A stretch of DNA of 39,094 bases from Chitinivibrionia bacterium (GTDB taxonomy: Bacteria > Fibrobacterota > Chitinivibrionia > Chitinivibrionales > Chitinivibrionaceae). The stretch lies in contig WRAZ01000018.1 in assembly GCA_009779925.1 (NCBI GenBank), forward strand, positions 1 to 39,094, written 5' to 3'. The notes beneath the pieces are model-generated. The model worked only from the letters and a program-made list of their open reading frames with translations, made no database searches and had not been told where the DNA came from. This document shows, in pieces, positions 30,720-38,384 of the stretch. Every line of letters starts with the position of its first letter. Position 1 is the stretch's first letter. A program made the translations under genes and the position numbers.

Positions 30720-31520
30720 TTACCACTCTTTTCCGCCTGCCGCAGGTTGCGCAATTTGTTGAGGCGGTCTTTTCAGTTCGCTTGCGTCGTCGGCAAAAAG
30801 TTCAATAAGACGGTTAGCGTCCTCTATTCTTTCTTCCATTTCGCGCTGTTGTTGCTCTCGTTCGCGCTCGCGTTCTTCTTCGTTCTGACGATTTTGCTCG
30901 TCGTTGTTCTGCTCGTTTTCATCATTATTTTGCTCGTTTTGGTTGTCGCCGTCTTGGTTTTCATTTTCGTCGTTTTGGTCTTGATTATCGTCGCCGTCTC
31001 CGTCTTGATTTTCGTCTTGCTCGTTTTCGGGCAATTCTCTTATTTTGTTCGATAAATTCTCAATTCGCGCCTTTATGTAATTTCTGTGATTTTGCCTTCT
31101 CGGCTCTAAATCAAGCGCTTGTGAATAAAATGCGCGCGCGTTTTGGTAGGCAGTCCGCGCTTTGTTAAAATCGGGTTGTGCTTCGTTTTGTGCGAAAAGG
31201 TCGCCTATTGCTTCCGAAATCTTTGCTCTCAAATTAAGAACTTGGATATTTTGCTCGCTGTTTTCAAAATTTAATTCGGATAAAATCGCCTCGGTTTCCT
31301 CTATTTTTCCCATATACGAAAGCGCAAGGGCTTTATTGAATTTTGCCTCATTGCTTTCGGGATTTCTTTCGACCGCCGCGCTGAAATGCTCAAGCGCCCG
31401 CTCGACGTTGCCGCGCCTGAGCGCCGAAGTTCCTCTGTTTGTGAGCGTGCGAAGTTCGTCGGCAAAAGTCATTGCCGAAAACATAAATAATAATGAAATT
31501 AAGCACAATTTTATTCTCAC
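30720..31520 (-). CDS. batC: BatC-like TPR protein
   Basis: A 266-residue protein with a GTG start at 31520, chosen because GGAGG lies 10 nt upstream and a signal peptide (about 1-20, ending T-F-A) follows. TPR repeats cover about 25-140. A low-complexity stretch of Asp, Glu, Asn and Gln (about 165-225) is followed by an Arg/Glu-rich helix and a short C-terminal tail. TPR plus an acidic Q/N-rich tail is what BatC proteins show. Gene order batC-batD-batE matches Bat operons, but batA, batB and the MoxR ATPase do not precede it; ribD is divergent instead. Confidence 0.82.
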   Translation of the reverse strand: MRIKLCLISLLFMFSAMTFADELRTLTNRGTSALRRGNVERALEHFSAAVERNPESNEAKFNKALALSYMGKIEETEAILSELNFENSEQNIQVLNLRAKISEAIGDLFAQNEAQPDFNKARTAYQNARAFYSQALDLEPRRQNHRNYIKARIENLSNKIRELPENEQDENQDGDGDDNQDQNDENENQDGDNQNEQNNDENEQNNDEQNRQNEEEREREREQQQREMEERIEDANRLIELFADDASELKRPPQQIAQPAAGGKEW

Positions 31521-31549
31521 TGTTCTATTACCTCCAAGAATTTGCGGAT

Positions 31550-31567
31550 AAAATACGTTTTTTTTGC
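31550..31567 (-). promoter_or_regulatory. Promoter box, batC-batD-batE
   Basis: TATTTT on the minus strand, 29 nt before the batC GTG, preceded by ACG and an A-run with GCAAA 7 nt away. The spacing is longer than in other members. Confidence 0.35.
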
Positions 31568-31590
31568 TCTTAGTTGCAGAATTTTTTGTG

Positions 31591-31604
31591 GGAAATAGTA
31601 TTTT
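31591..31604 (+). promoter_or_regulatory. Promoter box, ribD
   Basis: GGAAATAGTATTTT, whose TATTTT ends only 8 nt before the ATG at 31613, so the transcript may be leaderless. A TTGCAG lies 19 nt upstream of the hexamer. Confidence 0.5.
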
Positions 31605-31612
31605 CACTCATT

Positions 31613-32692
31613 ATGGAAGCAAAATTTATGGAAATTGCGCTTGAATGCGCTAAAAAAGTCAAAGGAAAGACCGCGCCCAACCCCGCAGTCGGAGCAATTA
31701 TCGTGAAAGACGAGCAAATCATCGGCAAAGGTGCGACGGGAGCGGTCGGCGAAAACCACGCCGAAATAAACGCGCTTCTTGGCGCGGGCGAACTGAGCGA
31801 TGGCGCAGATTTATACGTCTCTCTTGAACCGTGCAGTCATTACGGCAAAACTCCGCCTTGCACCGACGCCATAATAAAAGCAGGAATAAAGCGCGTTTTT
31901 ATCGCCTGCCTTGACCCCAATCCGCAAGTCGCAGGCAGAGGAACAGAAAAATTACGCGCCGCAGGAATAGAAGTTGAAACAGGAATTTTGGCAGATGAAG
32001 CAACCCGCTTAAACGAAGATTTTTTTTGGTATATAACGCGCAAAAAACCGTTTGTAGCGGCAAAACTTGCGCTTACATTAGATAACAAAATCGCAGATGA
32101 TTTCGGCAACTCGCAATGGATAACCTGCGAAAAATCACGCCAACACACGCATTTTCTGCGCTCGATTTATTCGTCGATAGCAGTCGGAAACGGCACGCTT
32201 TCGGCAGACAATCCGCAACTTACCGTGCGGGGAATAGAGGGTGCAAAAGACCCTGTCCGTATAGTGTTTGCCTCCGACAAAAACGCAGGACAAGGCAGTT
32301 TCTTTCGCCAAAACGCCAAAAATCACCGCTCGATTTTAGTTTTGCGCGGCATCGATAAATATCGTGAAATAGACAAGGACGGCGTAGAAATCTGGGCGAC
32401 GGGGGAGAGCGATTACAAAGACGTATTTTTGTCTTTTTTGGAGATTGCCGGGAGCGAGGAAATCGACAGTGTTTTATTAGAGGGCGGCTCAAAACTAATC
32501 GCAAACGCATTAGAAGCACGCGCAATAAATCGTCTTTTTTTATTTTACGCCACAAAAATTCTCGGCGGAAATGCGCACGGGCTTCAATTAAACAGTCCCC
32601 TGCAACTTTCAGCGCCGATAACTTTAGAAAAAACCGAAACGCAAACCCTCGGAAGCGATATTTTGCTGAGCGGACTTGTACGGTATTCGTAG
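31613..32692 (+). CDS. ribD: RibD, bifunctional riboflavin biosynthesis deaminase/reductase
   Basis: A 359-residue enzyme for two successive riboflavin steps. The N-terminal zinc deaminase domain has H49-A-E51 and P-C-S-H-Y-G-K-T-P-P-C (C74 and C83), the standard metal and proton-transfer residues. The C-terminal DHFR-like reductase covers about 148-355 (A-A-K-L-A-L-T-L-D-N-K-I-A; L-L-E-G-G-S-K-L). I chose the ATG at 31613 since MEAKFMEIALECAKK matches the usual N-terminal helix; an ATG at 31628 has a better ribosome-binding site (GGAAG). No FMN riboswitch is visible. Other rib genes are not in the window. Confidence 0.93.
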   Translation: MEAKFMEIALECAKKVKGKTAPNPAVGAIIVKDEQIIGKGATGAVGENHAEINALLGAGELSDGADLYVSLEPCSHYGKTPPCTDAIIKAGIKRVFIACLDPNPQVAGRGTEKLRAAGIEVETGILADEATRLNEDFFWYITRKKPFVAAKLALTLDNKIADDFGNSQWITCEKSRQHTHFLRSIYSSIAVGNGTLSADNPQLTVRGIEGAKDPVRIVFASDKNAGQGSFFRQNAKNHRSILVLRGIDKYREIDKDGVEIWATGESDYKDVFLSFLEIAGSEEIDSVLLEGGSKLIANALEARAINRLFLFYATKILGGNAHGLQLNSPLQLSAPITLEKTETQTLGSDILLSGLVRYS

Positions 32693-32727
32693 AAAAATAA
32701 GCGAAAAAATGTATAGAGCGAAATTTT

Positions 32728-32799
32728 CTAATGAATTGCAACTTGCAAATTTTGCTCGGCAAGGGCAAACCACTGCCTTAATTCTTCGTTTCTATCCAT
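32728..32799 (-). pseudogene. Truncated HEPN-domain gene
   Basis: ATG at 32799 overlaps the end of the MNT gene (ATGGATAG), the normal coupling in MNT-HEPN pairs. The 23 residues contain E-L-R-Q-W-F-A-L-A-E-Q-N-L-Q-V-A, which is the start of HEPN proteins (W-x-x-x-A-E-x-D-L-x-x-A), then a TAG. A full HEPN protein is about 110-130 residues; the rest is missing, with ribD ending 35 nt further on. Confidence 0.6.
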
Positions 32800-33127
32800 A
32801 AATTTTTATTCCGTCTCTTGTAATTTTTCTTTCCATTGTGGTATCGCTTGCCCTGTCCCAAAAACGATTTTTCTTTAACGCTAATACATCAACGGGTTTT
32901 CCTAATCTACGTCTTATTCTTCCAAGATTTACTGCGGTCATAGCGTCTAATTCCCGCATATTTGCATCGTCTTTCATAACAATATAAATGTCAATATCCG
33001 AATTTTTATGCGGAGTTCCGTAGGCATACGAGCCGTAAAGATAAATCTGTTCGGTTGGGACATTTTTAATAATTATGTCCTTTAATATCTCTAACTCGTT
33101 TTTTATTTTGTCGATATGCGGTTTCAT
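32792..33127 (-). CDS. MNT-type minimal nucleotidyltransferase
   Basis: A 111-residue protein of the MNT family (Pol-beta-type nucleotidyltransferase). The motif G-S-Y-A-Y-G-T-P-H-K-N-S-D-I-D-I-Y-I (around 32-49) contains the G-S-x10-D-x-D site, and a third acidic residue is in P-V-D-V-L-A (around 87). In HEPN-MNT modules the MNT protein AMPylates the HEPN toxin. Here the HEPN partner is cut to 23 codons. A promoter box lies 30 nt upstream. The ATG at 33127 has GAGG within about 10 nt. Confidence 0.85.
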   Translation of the reverse strand: MKPHIDKIKNELEILKDIIIKNVPTEQIYLYGSYAYGTPHKNSDIDIYIVMKDDANMRELDAMTAVNLGRIRRRLGKPVDVLALKKNRFWDRASDTTMERKITRDGIKIYG

Positions 33128-33157
33128 AAATTTACCTACCTCGTTTCTGTTATCTGA

Positions 33158-33172
33158 AAAATACGTTATTGC
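33158..33172 (-). promoter_or_regulatory. Promoter box, MNT gene
   Basis: GCAATAACGTATTTT on the minus strand. Confidence 0.45.
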
Positions 33173-33406
33173 AAGAAATGAAAACCGAAAAAAGCGCTTT
33201 GTTATGTATTTTTCAAAAAACTAAACAAAAAATAGAATAATCTATCAAATTTCTGAGTTTGTTCAATGCCAAATATTATTTTACATCAGTAAACAAGGTT
33301 GTAAAACGAAAATTCTGTTGCGGAGAAGTTTCATTTTGCTTTGAAAAAAATGCACCTCGCTTGAATTTTCGTGGTGTTTTCTTTTTTTCTTCTAGTTGTT
33401 TTTTTC

Positions 33407-33426
33407 GGGCGAATGAAAATTCGCCC
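33407..33426 (+). repeat. Short GGGCGAAT hairpin, degenerate repeat
   Basis: GGGCGAAT (33407-33414) and ATTCGCCC (33419-33426) with a GAAA loop, followed by CTATTG. It looks like the inner part and right end of the GTAGGGGCG repeat family. Confidence 0.55.
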
Positions 33427-33438
33427 CTATTGTTCGGC

Positions 33439-33452
33439 GCAAATAGTATATT
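33439..33452 (+). promoter_or_regulatory. Promoter box, Phd-like/YoeB pair
   Basis: GCAAATAGTATATT, 21 nt before the ATG at 33474. The same close spacing is seen at higA. Confidence 0.5.
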
Positions 33453-33473
33453 ATTGTAAAAAAGGAGAAGTAT

Positions 33474-33767
33474 ATGCTTGTAATCAGTCCGACCGAATTC
33501 AAAAAAACGCCGGTGAAATACTGTGAAATGGCGACTAATGACAACGTATTTGTGCAATACGCAGATAGTTATATTAAATTAACTTTGGTGAAACGCCTAC
33601 CCAGAAAGCCAAATAAACCAAATAATCCAAGTCCGAGCGGAGACCCTTGGTTCGACAACCCGCGAAATTTGGCGATAGTTGAAGAAGGTATCAAAAACCT
33701 TGGAAAAAAGCAAGGAACTTTAATAAAAGGCGAACATGCCTTAGAAAGATTTCTTGATAGTTTATGA
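33474..33767 (+). CDS. Phd/YefM-like antitoxin
   Basis: A 97-residue protein. The N-terminus (V-I-S-P-T-E-F-K-K-T-P-V-K-Y-C-E-M-A, then V-F-V-Q-Y) follows the Phd/YefM fold. The middle is rich in Pro and Asn, and the helical C-terminus (L-A-I-V-E-E-G-I-K-N-L ... A-L-E-R-F-L-D-S-L) would wrap the toxin. AAGGAG precedes the ATG. Its stop overlaps the YoeB start by 4 nt (ATGA). The assignment rests partly on the strong toxin partner. Confidence 0.75.
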   Translation: MLVISPTEFKKTPVKYCEMATNDNVFVQYADSYIKLTLVKRLPRKPNKPNNPSPSGDPWFDNPRNLAIVEEGIKNLGKKQGTLIKGEHALERFLDSL

Positions 33768-34036
33768 TTTACGACCTGTTTATTCCTGACGACATAAAAC
33801 AACAAATTCGCGAATACAAAAAAGCAGGAAACCTCTCTGCTTACAAAAAAATTGCCGGTTTTCTTTTGGAACTGGAAAGACACCCAAGAAGCGGGACAGG
33901 AAAACCTGAACGCTTAAAGTATAAAAAAGGTGAGGTTTGGTCGCGCAGAATAAATCACGAACATCGCCTTGTATATTCGATAATGGACGAAATTATAACC
34001 GTTGAAATTATTTCAGCAAAGGGACATTACGAATAA
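33764..34036 (+). CDS. yoeB: YoeB/Txe-type mRNA interferase toxin
   Basis: A 90-residue RelE-superfamily ribosome-dependent endoribonuclease. Clear YoeB features: G-K-P-E-R-L-K-Y-K-K-G-E-V-W-S-R-R-I-N-H-E-H-R-L-V-Y (around 46-71), containing the catalytic Glu and Arg, and the C-terminal A-K-G-H-Y, the site of the catalytic His-Tyr. The N-terminal 40 residues are less typical (F-I-P-D-D-I-K-Q-Q-I). Length is normal. A multi-hairpin stretch and a terminator follow. Confidence 0.9.
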   Translation: MIYDLFIPDDIKQQIREYKKAGNLSAYKKIAGFLLELERHPRSGTGKPERLKYKKGEVWSRRINHEHRLVYSIMDEIITVEIISAKGHYE

Positions 34037-34047
34037 GTAAAAACAAA

Positions 34048-34102
34048 GCGGAAAAACATGCCGCACCGAGCAATCGGTTAAACAGAAAGGCAAGTTTTTG
34101 CC
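34048..34102 (+). other. Three small hairpins in the yoeB 3' region
   Basis: GCGG / CCGC (34048-34064), CCGA / TCGG with a GCAA tetraloop (34066-34077), and GGCAA / TTGCC (34089-34102) follow each other directly before the terminator. They may form a structured 3' end or a small RNA; there is no promoter box of its own. Confidence 0.35.
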
Positions 34103-34105
34103 AAT

Positions 34106-34155
34106 AGCGCAGTCGCTTAGTAGGTTTTACCTCGAAAATCGACTGTGCTTTTTTT
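34106..34155 (+). terminator. Terminator between yoeB and malic enzyme
   Basis: AGCGCAGTCG / CGACTGTGCT (one G-U) 10-bp stem enclosing a smaller AGGT / ACCT hairpin, followed by seven T residues that run into the malic enzyme stop codon. Confidence 0.8.
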
Positions 34156-35437
34156 AATTGTTTATCCTCTCCGCCAACTCAACCAATTCCGCCTCGTATT
34201 TCGCCCAATCGGCTTTCGGTTCTTCTGCCACACCGCTTTTTACTGCTGCTTTTGCCACCGCCAAACTTACATCGACCAAAACGCGCGGGTCGAGTGGCTT
34301 GGGGATTATGTAATCTTTGCCGAACTCCAGTTTTTCTACGTTGTATGCTTCCAAAACCGACTGTGGGATATCGCCTTTTTTGGTTAGTTTTGCCAATGCG
34401 AGAGTTGCGGCGAGTTTCATCTCTTCGTTTATGTCTTTTGCGCAGACGTCTAACGCGCCGCGGAAAATAAAGGGGAAGCCCAAAACGTTGTTTACCTGAT
34501 TTGGATAATCGCTTCTTCCGGTTGCCATAATGCAATCGGGGAAAACCGATTTTGCGTCTTCGTAAGTTATTTCGGGGTCGGGGTTTGCCATTGCGAAAAT
34601 AATAGGGTTGGTGTTCATTTTTGATAACATTTCTTTGCTTACAATTCCGCCTGATGACAGTCCCGCAAAACAGTCCGCGCCGACTAATGCCTCGGCGAGA
34701 GTGCGCGCGTTGGTTTTGACGGCAAATTCTTCTTTTGGAGTGCCGAGAATGTCTTCGCGACCGTCATAAATCACGCCTTTTCTATCGCACATAAAAAGAT
34801 TTTCCTTTTTTACGCCAAGCGCAATATAATGCTTTGCGCAACTAACTCCCGCCGCGCCTGTACCGCTGAAAACAACTTTCATTTTGGAAATATCTTTCCC
34901 CAAAATTTCTGCCGCGTTAAGAAGAGCCGCCCCCGAAATTATCGCCGTTCCGTGCTGGTCGTCGTGGAAAACGGGGATTTTCATACGTTTTTTAAGTTCG
35001 GTCTCTATGTAAAAGCAATCGGGAGCGCTTATATCTTCCAAGTTTATGCCGCCGAAAGTTGGCTCCATTAGAGCAACCGCGTCAATAAATTTATCTTTGT
35101 CGCGAGTGTCCAGTTCTATGTCGAAAACGTCGATGTCGGCAAAGCGTTTGAACAGAATTCCCTTGCCTTCCATAACGGGTTTTCCTGCAAGCGCACCAAT
35201 GTCGCCAAGTCCTAAAACGGCAGTTCCGTTGGTTATAACCGCTACCAAGTTTTGGCGCGCTGTGTAGATATTTGCAAGTTTCGGGTCTCTGTAAATTTCG
35301 CGGCAGGGCTCAGCAACTCCGGGTGTGTAGGCAAGCGATAAGTCCTTTTGTGTTTTGCACGGTTTGCTTGAGATTACCTCAATTTTGCCGTGTCGTCCGT
35401 TTTTATGATATAACAGCGCCTCTTCTTTGCTAATCAT
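34154..35437 (-). CDS. Malic enzyme (malate dehydrogenase, decarboxylating)
   Basis: A 427-residue NAD(P)-dependent malic enzyme converting malate to pyruvate and CO2. Motifs: [12 protein letters not shown] (around 33-44), [11 protein letters not shown] (metal/substrate region, around 71-81), F-H-D-D-Q-H-G-T-A (around 152-160) and the Rossmann loop [11 protein letters not shown] (around 184-194). It is the short bacterial form without the phosphotransacetylase-like C-terminal domain of MaeB. GAGGG lies 6 nt before the ATG. It is divergent from citrate synthase, with back-to-back promoter boxes in the gap. Cofactor preference (NAD or NADP) is not evident. Confidence 0.94.
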   Translation of the reverse strand: MISKEEALLYHKNGRHGKIEVISSKPCKTQKDLSLAYTPGVAEPCREIYRDPKLANIYTARQNLVAVITNGTAVLGLGDIGALAGKPVMEGKGILFKRFADIDVFDIELDTRDKDKFIDAVALMEPTFGGINLEDISAPDCFYIETELKKRMKIPVFHDDQHGTAIISGAALLNAAEILGKDISKMKVVFSGTGAAGVSCAKHYIALGVKKENLFMCDRKGVIYDGREDILGTPKEEFAVKTNARTLAEALVGADCFAGLSSGGIVSKEMLSKMNTNPIIFAMANPDPEITYEDAKSVFPDCIMATGRSDYPNQVNNVLGFPFIFRGALDVCAKDINEEMKLAATLALAKLTKKGDIPQSVLEAYNVEKLEFGKDYIIPKPLDPRVLVDVSLAVAKAAVKSGVAEEPKADWAKYEAELVELAERINN

Positions 35438-35486
35438 TTTTCCCTCTTTTTGTAAATTTTTTGAATTATTTTAATAAATTAACCGA

Positions 35487-35501
35487 AAAATACATTATTG
35501 C
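35487..35501 (-). promoter_or_regulatory. Promoter box, malic enzyme
   Basis: GCAATAATGTATTTT on the minus strand, 49 nt before the start. Confidence 0.5.
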
Positions 35502-35506
35502 GTGTG

Positions 35507-35521
35507 GGAAAATTGTATTTT
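35507..35521 (+). promoter_or_regulatory. Promoter box, citrate synthase
   Basis: GGAAAATTGTATTTT type (GGGAAAATTGTATTTT), 43 nt before the start; only 5 nt from the divergent malic enzyme box, so the two promoters probably interfere. Confidence 0.45.
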
Positions 35522-35564
35522 CGTTTGAAAAAGAAAGCAAAATATAATAAAAAGGGCAAGATAA

Positions 35565-36872
35565 ATGGACGGTACACCTAATACATCTACGAGCAGCGCG
35601 CGTCTGCAAATAGGGGACAAGGTTGTCGAACTTCCGATAATTTCGGGAACAGACGGAAATTTGGGTATTGATATTGCAACGCTTCGTTCACAAACGGGCG
35701 CAATCGCTTATGATAACGGATTTAATAACACGACTTCGGCGGTAAGTTCGATTTCGTTTATCGACGGAGATAAAGGAATTTTGCGTTATCGGGGCTATTC
35801 GATAGAGGATTTGTTTAACCGCGCTTCTTTCAGAGAAGTCGCATATTTAATGGTAAACGGCAAACTTCCCAACGAGCAGGAAGTAACACAATTCAGCGCA
35901 TTTCTTACAAAACATTCTATGATAGACGAGGATATGCACCACTTTTTTGCGGGATTTCCAAGGAGCGCGCACCCAATGGCGATTTTGGCGGCGATGGTAA
36001 CTTCACTATCGTCGTTTTATCCGCAAATTAATCACGACGACACCAACTTCGACGAAACGGCGGCGCGTCTTATTTCTAAGGTACGCACGATTGCGGCATT
36101 TTCGTATAAAAAATCTATGGGTTATCCTGTGGTTTACCCTATGGCAAACCTCTCGTACGTAGAAAATTTCCTGAATATGATGTTTGACACGCCGAACTCT
36201 CCTTACGATATAAAAAGCGCGGAGCATCAACTTCACGCGAAAATTTTGGATAAAACTCTTGTTTTACACGCAGACCACGGGCAAAACTGCTCTACAACGG
36301 CGGTAAAATTGGTCGGCTCGACCCGCGCGAGTTTGTATGCTTCCGTTTCGGCTGGCATCTGCGCGCTTTGGGGACCGCTTCACGGCGGGGCAAATCAAGC
36401 GGTTGTAGAAATGCTCGAAAACATTGAAAGAGACGGCGCAAACGTTGAAAAATACATAGAAAAAGCAAAAACAAATAAAGATTTTCGCTTAATGGGCTTT
36501 GGGCACGCGCTTTACAAAAGTTATGACCCTCGCGCGGCGCTTGCCAAAAAACTCCTCGACGAGCTTTACGAAAAAGGCGGCGTAAAAGACCCGCTTTTCG
36601 ACATTGCGCAAGATTTGGAGCGACGAATTATGGCTGACGAATATTTTATTTCGCGAAAACTTTACCCGAACATCGATTTTTACACGGGAATTATCTACAA
36701 AGCAATCGGAATTCCGACAAATATGCTTACGGTTATGTTTGTTTTAGGTCGTTTGCCCGGTTGGATAGCCCAGTGGCGCGAACTTATGGGACACGGAATT
36801 AAAATTTTCCGTCCCCGCCAAATCTATATGGGACCGGGCGCTTTGGATTACATTCCGTTGGAAGAAAGATAA
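35565..36872 (+). CDS. gltA: Citrate synthase
   Basis: A 435-residue hexameric-type (type II) citrate synthase. Catalytic regions: W-G-P-L-H-G-G-A-N (His of the first site), L-M-G-F-G-H-A-L-Y-K-S-Y-D-P-R-A (second His; the Arg that usually follows it is Ala here), P-N-I-D-F-Y-T-G-I (Asp), and the GWIAQWRELM tail. The N-terminal beta domain is present. AAAGGGC lies about 7 nt before the ATG. It is followed by queF after 6 nt. The A in place of R next to the second His is unusual but the other oxaloacetate-binding Arg residues seem present. Confidence 0.95.
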   Translation: MDGTPNTSTSSARLQIGDKVVELPIISGTDGNLGIDIATLRSQTGAIAYDNGFNNTTSAVSSISFIDGDKGILRYRGYSIEDLFNRASFREVAYLMVNGKLPNEQEVTQFSAFLTKHSMIDEDMHHFFAGFPRSAHPMAILAAMVTSLSSFYPQINHDDTNFDETAARLISKVRTIAAFSYKKSMGYPVVYPMANLSYVENFLNMMFDTPNSPYDIKSAEHQLHAKILDKTLVLHADHGQNCSTTAVKLVGSTRASLYASVSAGICALWGPLHGGANQAVVEMLENIERDGANVEKYIEKAKTNKDFRLMGFGHALYKSYDPRAALAKKLLDELYEKGGVKDPLFDIAQDLERRIMADEYFISRKLYPNIDFYTGIIYKAIGIPTNMLTVMFVLGRLPGWIAQWRELMGHGIKIFRPRQIYMGPGALDYIPLEER

Positions 36873-36878
36873 TTTTTT

Positions 36879-37334
36879 ATGGCAAAAAACGAGACAATTT
36901 TGCTTGAAGAAGCGGTAAAAAACGGCGAATTACCCGAATTGGAATTTTTTCCGTCGCCGTTTTCTGCAGAAAATTCAAATTCTGTGGTAAAGATAGTTTT
37001 TCCCGAATTCACCTGCCTTTGCCCTAAAACAGGCTATCCAGATTTTGCTTCGATAGAAATTTATTATTTGCCCGACCAAAAATGCGTAGAGCTGAAATCG
37101 TGGAAACTATACCTGAATTCATTCAGAAACTTAGGGACATTTCACGAAAGAGTAATAAATTTCCTCTTTGACGAATTAAACAAGCAACTTGAACCCAAAT
37201 GGCTGAGGGTTGTCGGCGATTTTTTCCCGCGCGGTAATGTAAATACCACTGTCGTTGTGGAGAGTCCAAACGGTCGTCCTCAGTGTGCTGAAAGTGTTTT
37301 TGAAAATTCAAAGTCGCACGCGAGAGGGTTTTGA
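36879..37334 (+). CDS. queF: QueF, 7-cyano-7-deazaguanine (preQ0) reductase
   Basis: A 151-residue unimodular QueF that reduces preQ0 to preQ1 with NADPH in queuosine synthesis. Catalytic Cys is C48 in E-F-T-C-L-C-P-K-T-G-Y-P-D-F-A, with D55; the NADPH motif E-L-K-S-W-K-L-Y is around 72-79. A second Cys at position 46 replaces the usual Ser. The gene starts 6 nt after citrate synthase, so it is probably cotranscribed. No preQ1 riboswitch is visible. Other queuosine genes are not in the window. Confidence 0.93.
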   Translation: MAKNETILLEEAVKNGELPELEFFPSPFSAENSNSVVKIVFPEFTCLCPKTGYPDFASIEIYYLPDQKCVELKSWKLYLNSFRNLGTFHERVINFLFDELNKQLEPKWLRVVGDFFPRGNVNTTVVVESPNGRPQCAESVFENSKSHARGF

Positions 37335-37510
37335 GAACGAAATGTCCCTATTTCTCAAATTTCTTCCCGTTTCCTAATGTCTGCAAAAACAACGCTCTCA
37401 TCACCCGCAACATTGCATTAATCAAACCCAACGCCATTCTTCACGCGCCGCAACCGCGAACACGTTCGCATAAAAACCGACAAATCACGAATTTTCTTCC
37501 AATTTCTTTC
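37335..37510. other. C-rich intergenic stretch
   Basis: About 220 nt to the next start codon without a credible gene. It is C-rich on the plus strand and includes the palindrome GCGAACACGTTCGC (37456-37469). Confidence 0.4.
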
Positions 37511-37525
37511 GGCAAATATTATTTT
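37511..37525 (+). promoter_or_regulatory. Promoter box, Rpn-type pseudogene
   Basis: GGCAAATATTATTTT, 30 nt before the ATG at 37556. The promoter is intact though the gene is not. Confidence 0.5.
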
Positions 37526-37555
37526 CTTAAGAGAACAAAATAACTTGGAGTAAAA

Positions 37556-38007
37556 ATGGCAAAACTTGAATACACATTTAAGACTGATACACTATTTAAG
37601 ATGATATTTGTAAAGTATCCCGATTTGCTAAAACGGCTTGTTGCAGAACTATTGGGCAAGAGAATATTCGACCGCACTTGGCGAGGGGAAAGATTATTCC
37701 AAATTGCCACAAACAATAGTTGTCAGTATGGCTTGCATTGTTTAAGGCAAACACGGAAGAAGAGTTAGAAAAATTAGTATCAATAGGAGGTGAAGTTATG
37801 GCACAAGCAGTAGAAGCATATCGCAGCGTTTCTGCAACGGAAGAATTCCGAATGCTTGAACGTATGCGCCAAGATATGTTGTATAATGAAGTAACTGCGC
37901 TTAATCGTGCGAGGCGTGAAGGACAAGCAGAAGGGCAAGCGGAGTTGATTTCGCTGTTAGAGGAGGGGCTTTCTTTGGCGGACGTAAAAAAACGTCTTGG
38001 TATATAA
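37556..38007 (+). pseudogene. Rpn/PD-(D/E)XK nuclease-family transposase gene with internal deletion
   Basis: The N-terminal part (M-A-K-L-E-Y-T-F-K-T-D-T-L-F-K-M-I-F, from 37556) is the start of the PD-(D/E)XK nuclease transposase family (PF12784). The C-terminal part in another frame (from about 37720: W-L-A-L-F-K-A-N-T-E-E-E-L, then M-A-Q-A-V-E-A-Y-R-S-V-S-A-T-E-E-F, then A-R-R-E-G-Q-A-E-G-Q-A) is the end of the same family. Intact members are around 290-300 residues; here about half, including the nuclease core, is gone and the halves are out of frame. The short tail near residue 35-70 of the first half has no counterpart in the family. Confidence 0.75.
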
Positions 38008-38136
38008 ACAAGCCAAAAAGAAATTCGCTTTCGCGTAGGAAAATCTGCGCGGAAGCGTAAAAAAATATTTAGTAAAAAAACTAAAAAAGAATGGGCAAAA
38101 AAAATGCGGAAAAATGGGCAAACCCCCTCTAAACAC

Positions 38137-38166
38137 TTGACAAATACGTTGCGCAAAACGTATTTT
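38137..38166 (+). promoter_or_regulatory. Promoter of the GLUG surface protein
   Basis: TTGACA (38137-38142), 18 nt, TATTTT (38161-38166), with GCAAAACG just before the hexamer. This is the only member of the box family with a good -35 at normal distance; it indicates that TATTTT is the -10 element. Confidence 0.6.
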
Positions 38167-38213
38167 ATACCTATATTTAAGAGAAAAAGCGAAATCTCGG
38201 AAAACGGAAAAAA

Positions 38214-38273
38214 TTCTCTTCTCTTCTCTTCTCTTCTCTTCTCTTCTCTTCTCTTCTCTTCTCTTCTCTTCTT
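38214..38273. repeat. CTCTT pentanucleotide microsatellite
   Basis: Eleven perfect CTCTT units (38216-38270) with partial units at both ends. It lies about 50 nt after the promoter and 112 nt before the start codon of a surface protein gene. On the minus strand it can be read as R-E-E-K-R repeats, but this is not a gene. The 377-nt gap before 38385 holds only this and the promoter. Confidence 0.95.
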
Positions 38274-38384
38274 GAAGTAATTGTATCTATAAATAGATTT
38301 TTCAGACGGCTCAATTTTTTTGTGCCGTTATTTGTCGCATTGTCTTTGGAAAAACGAAAAACTAATAAATAAAAGGTGGTCAAA

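Larger units (their letters stand above)
33173..33473. other. Intergenic region with promoter boxes and a hairpin
   Basis: No convincing gene. It holds an orphan promoter box (CCAAATATTATTTT, 33269-33282), a T- and A-rich stretch, a short GGGCGAAT hairpin and the promoter box of the antitoxin gene at 33474. Confidence 0.5.

Noticed and set aside
33259-33459. 66-codon ORF in the gap before the antitoxin at 33474
   Set aside because: Begins inside an orphan promoter box and runs through a hairpin repeat; low-complexity Phe/Ser content.
37331-37543. 70-codon ORF after queF
   Set aside because: No ribosome-binding site; it crosses the C-rich spacer and the next promoter box.
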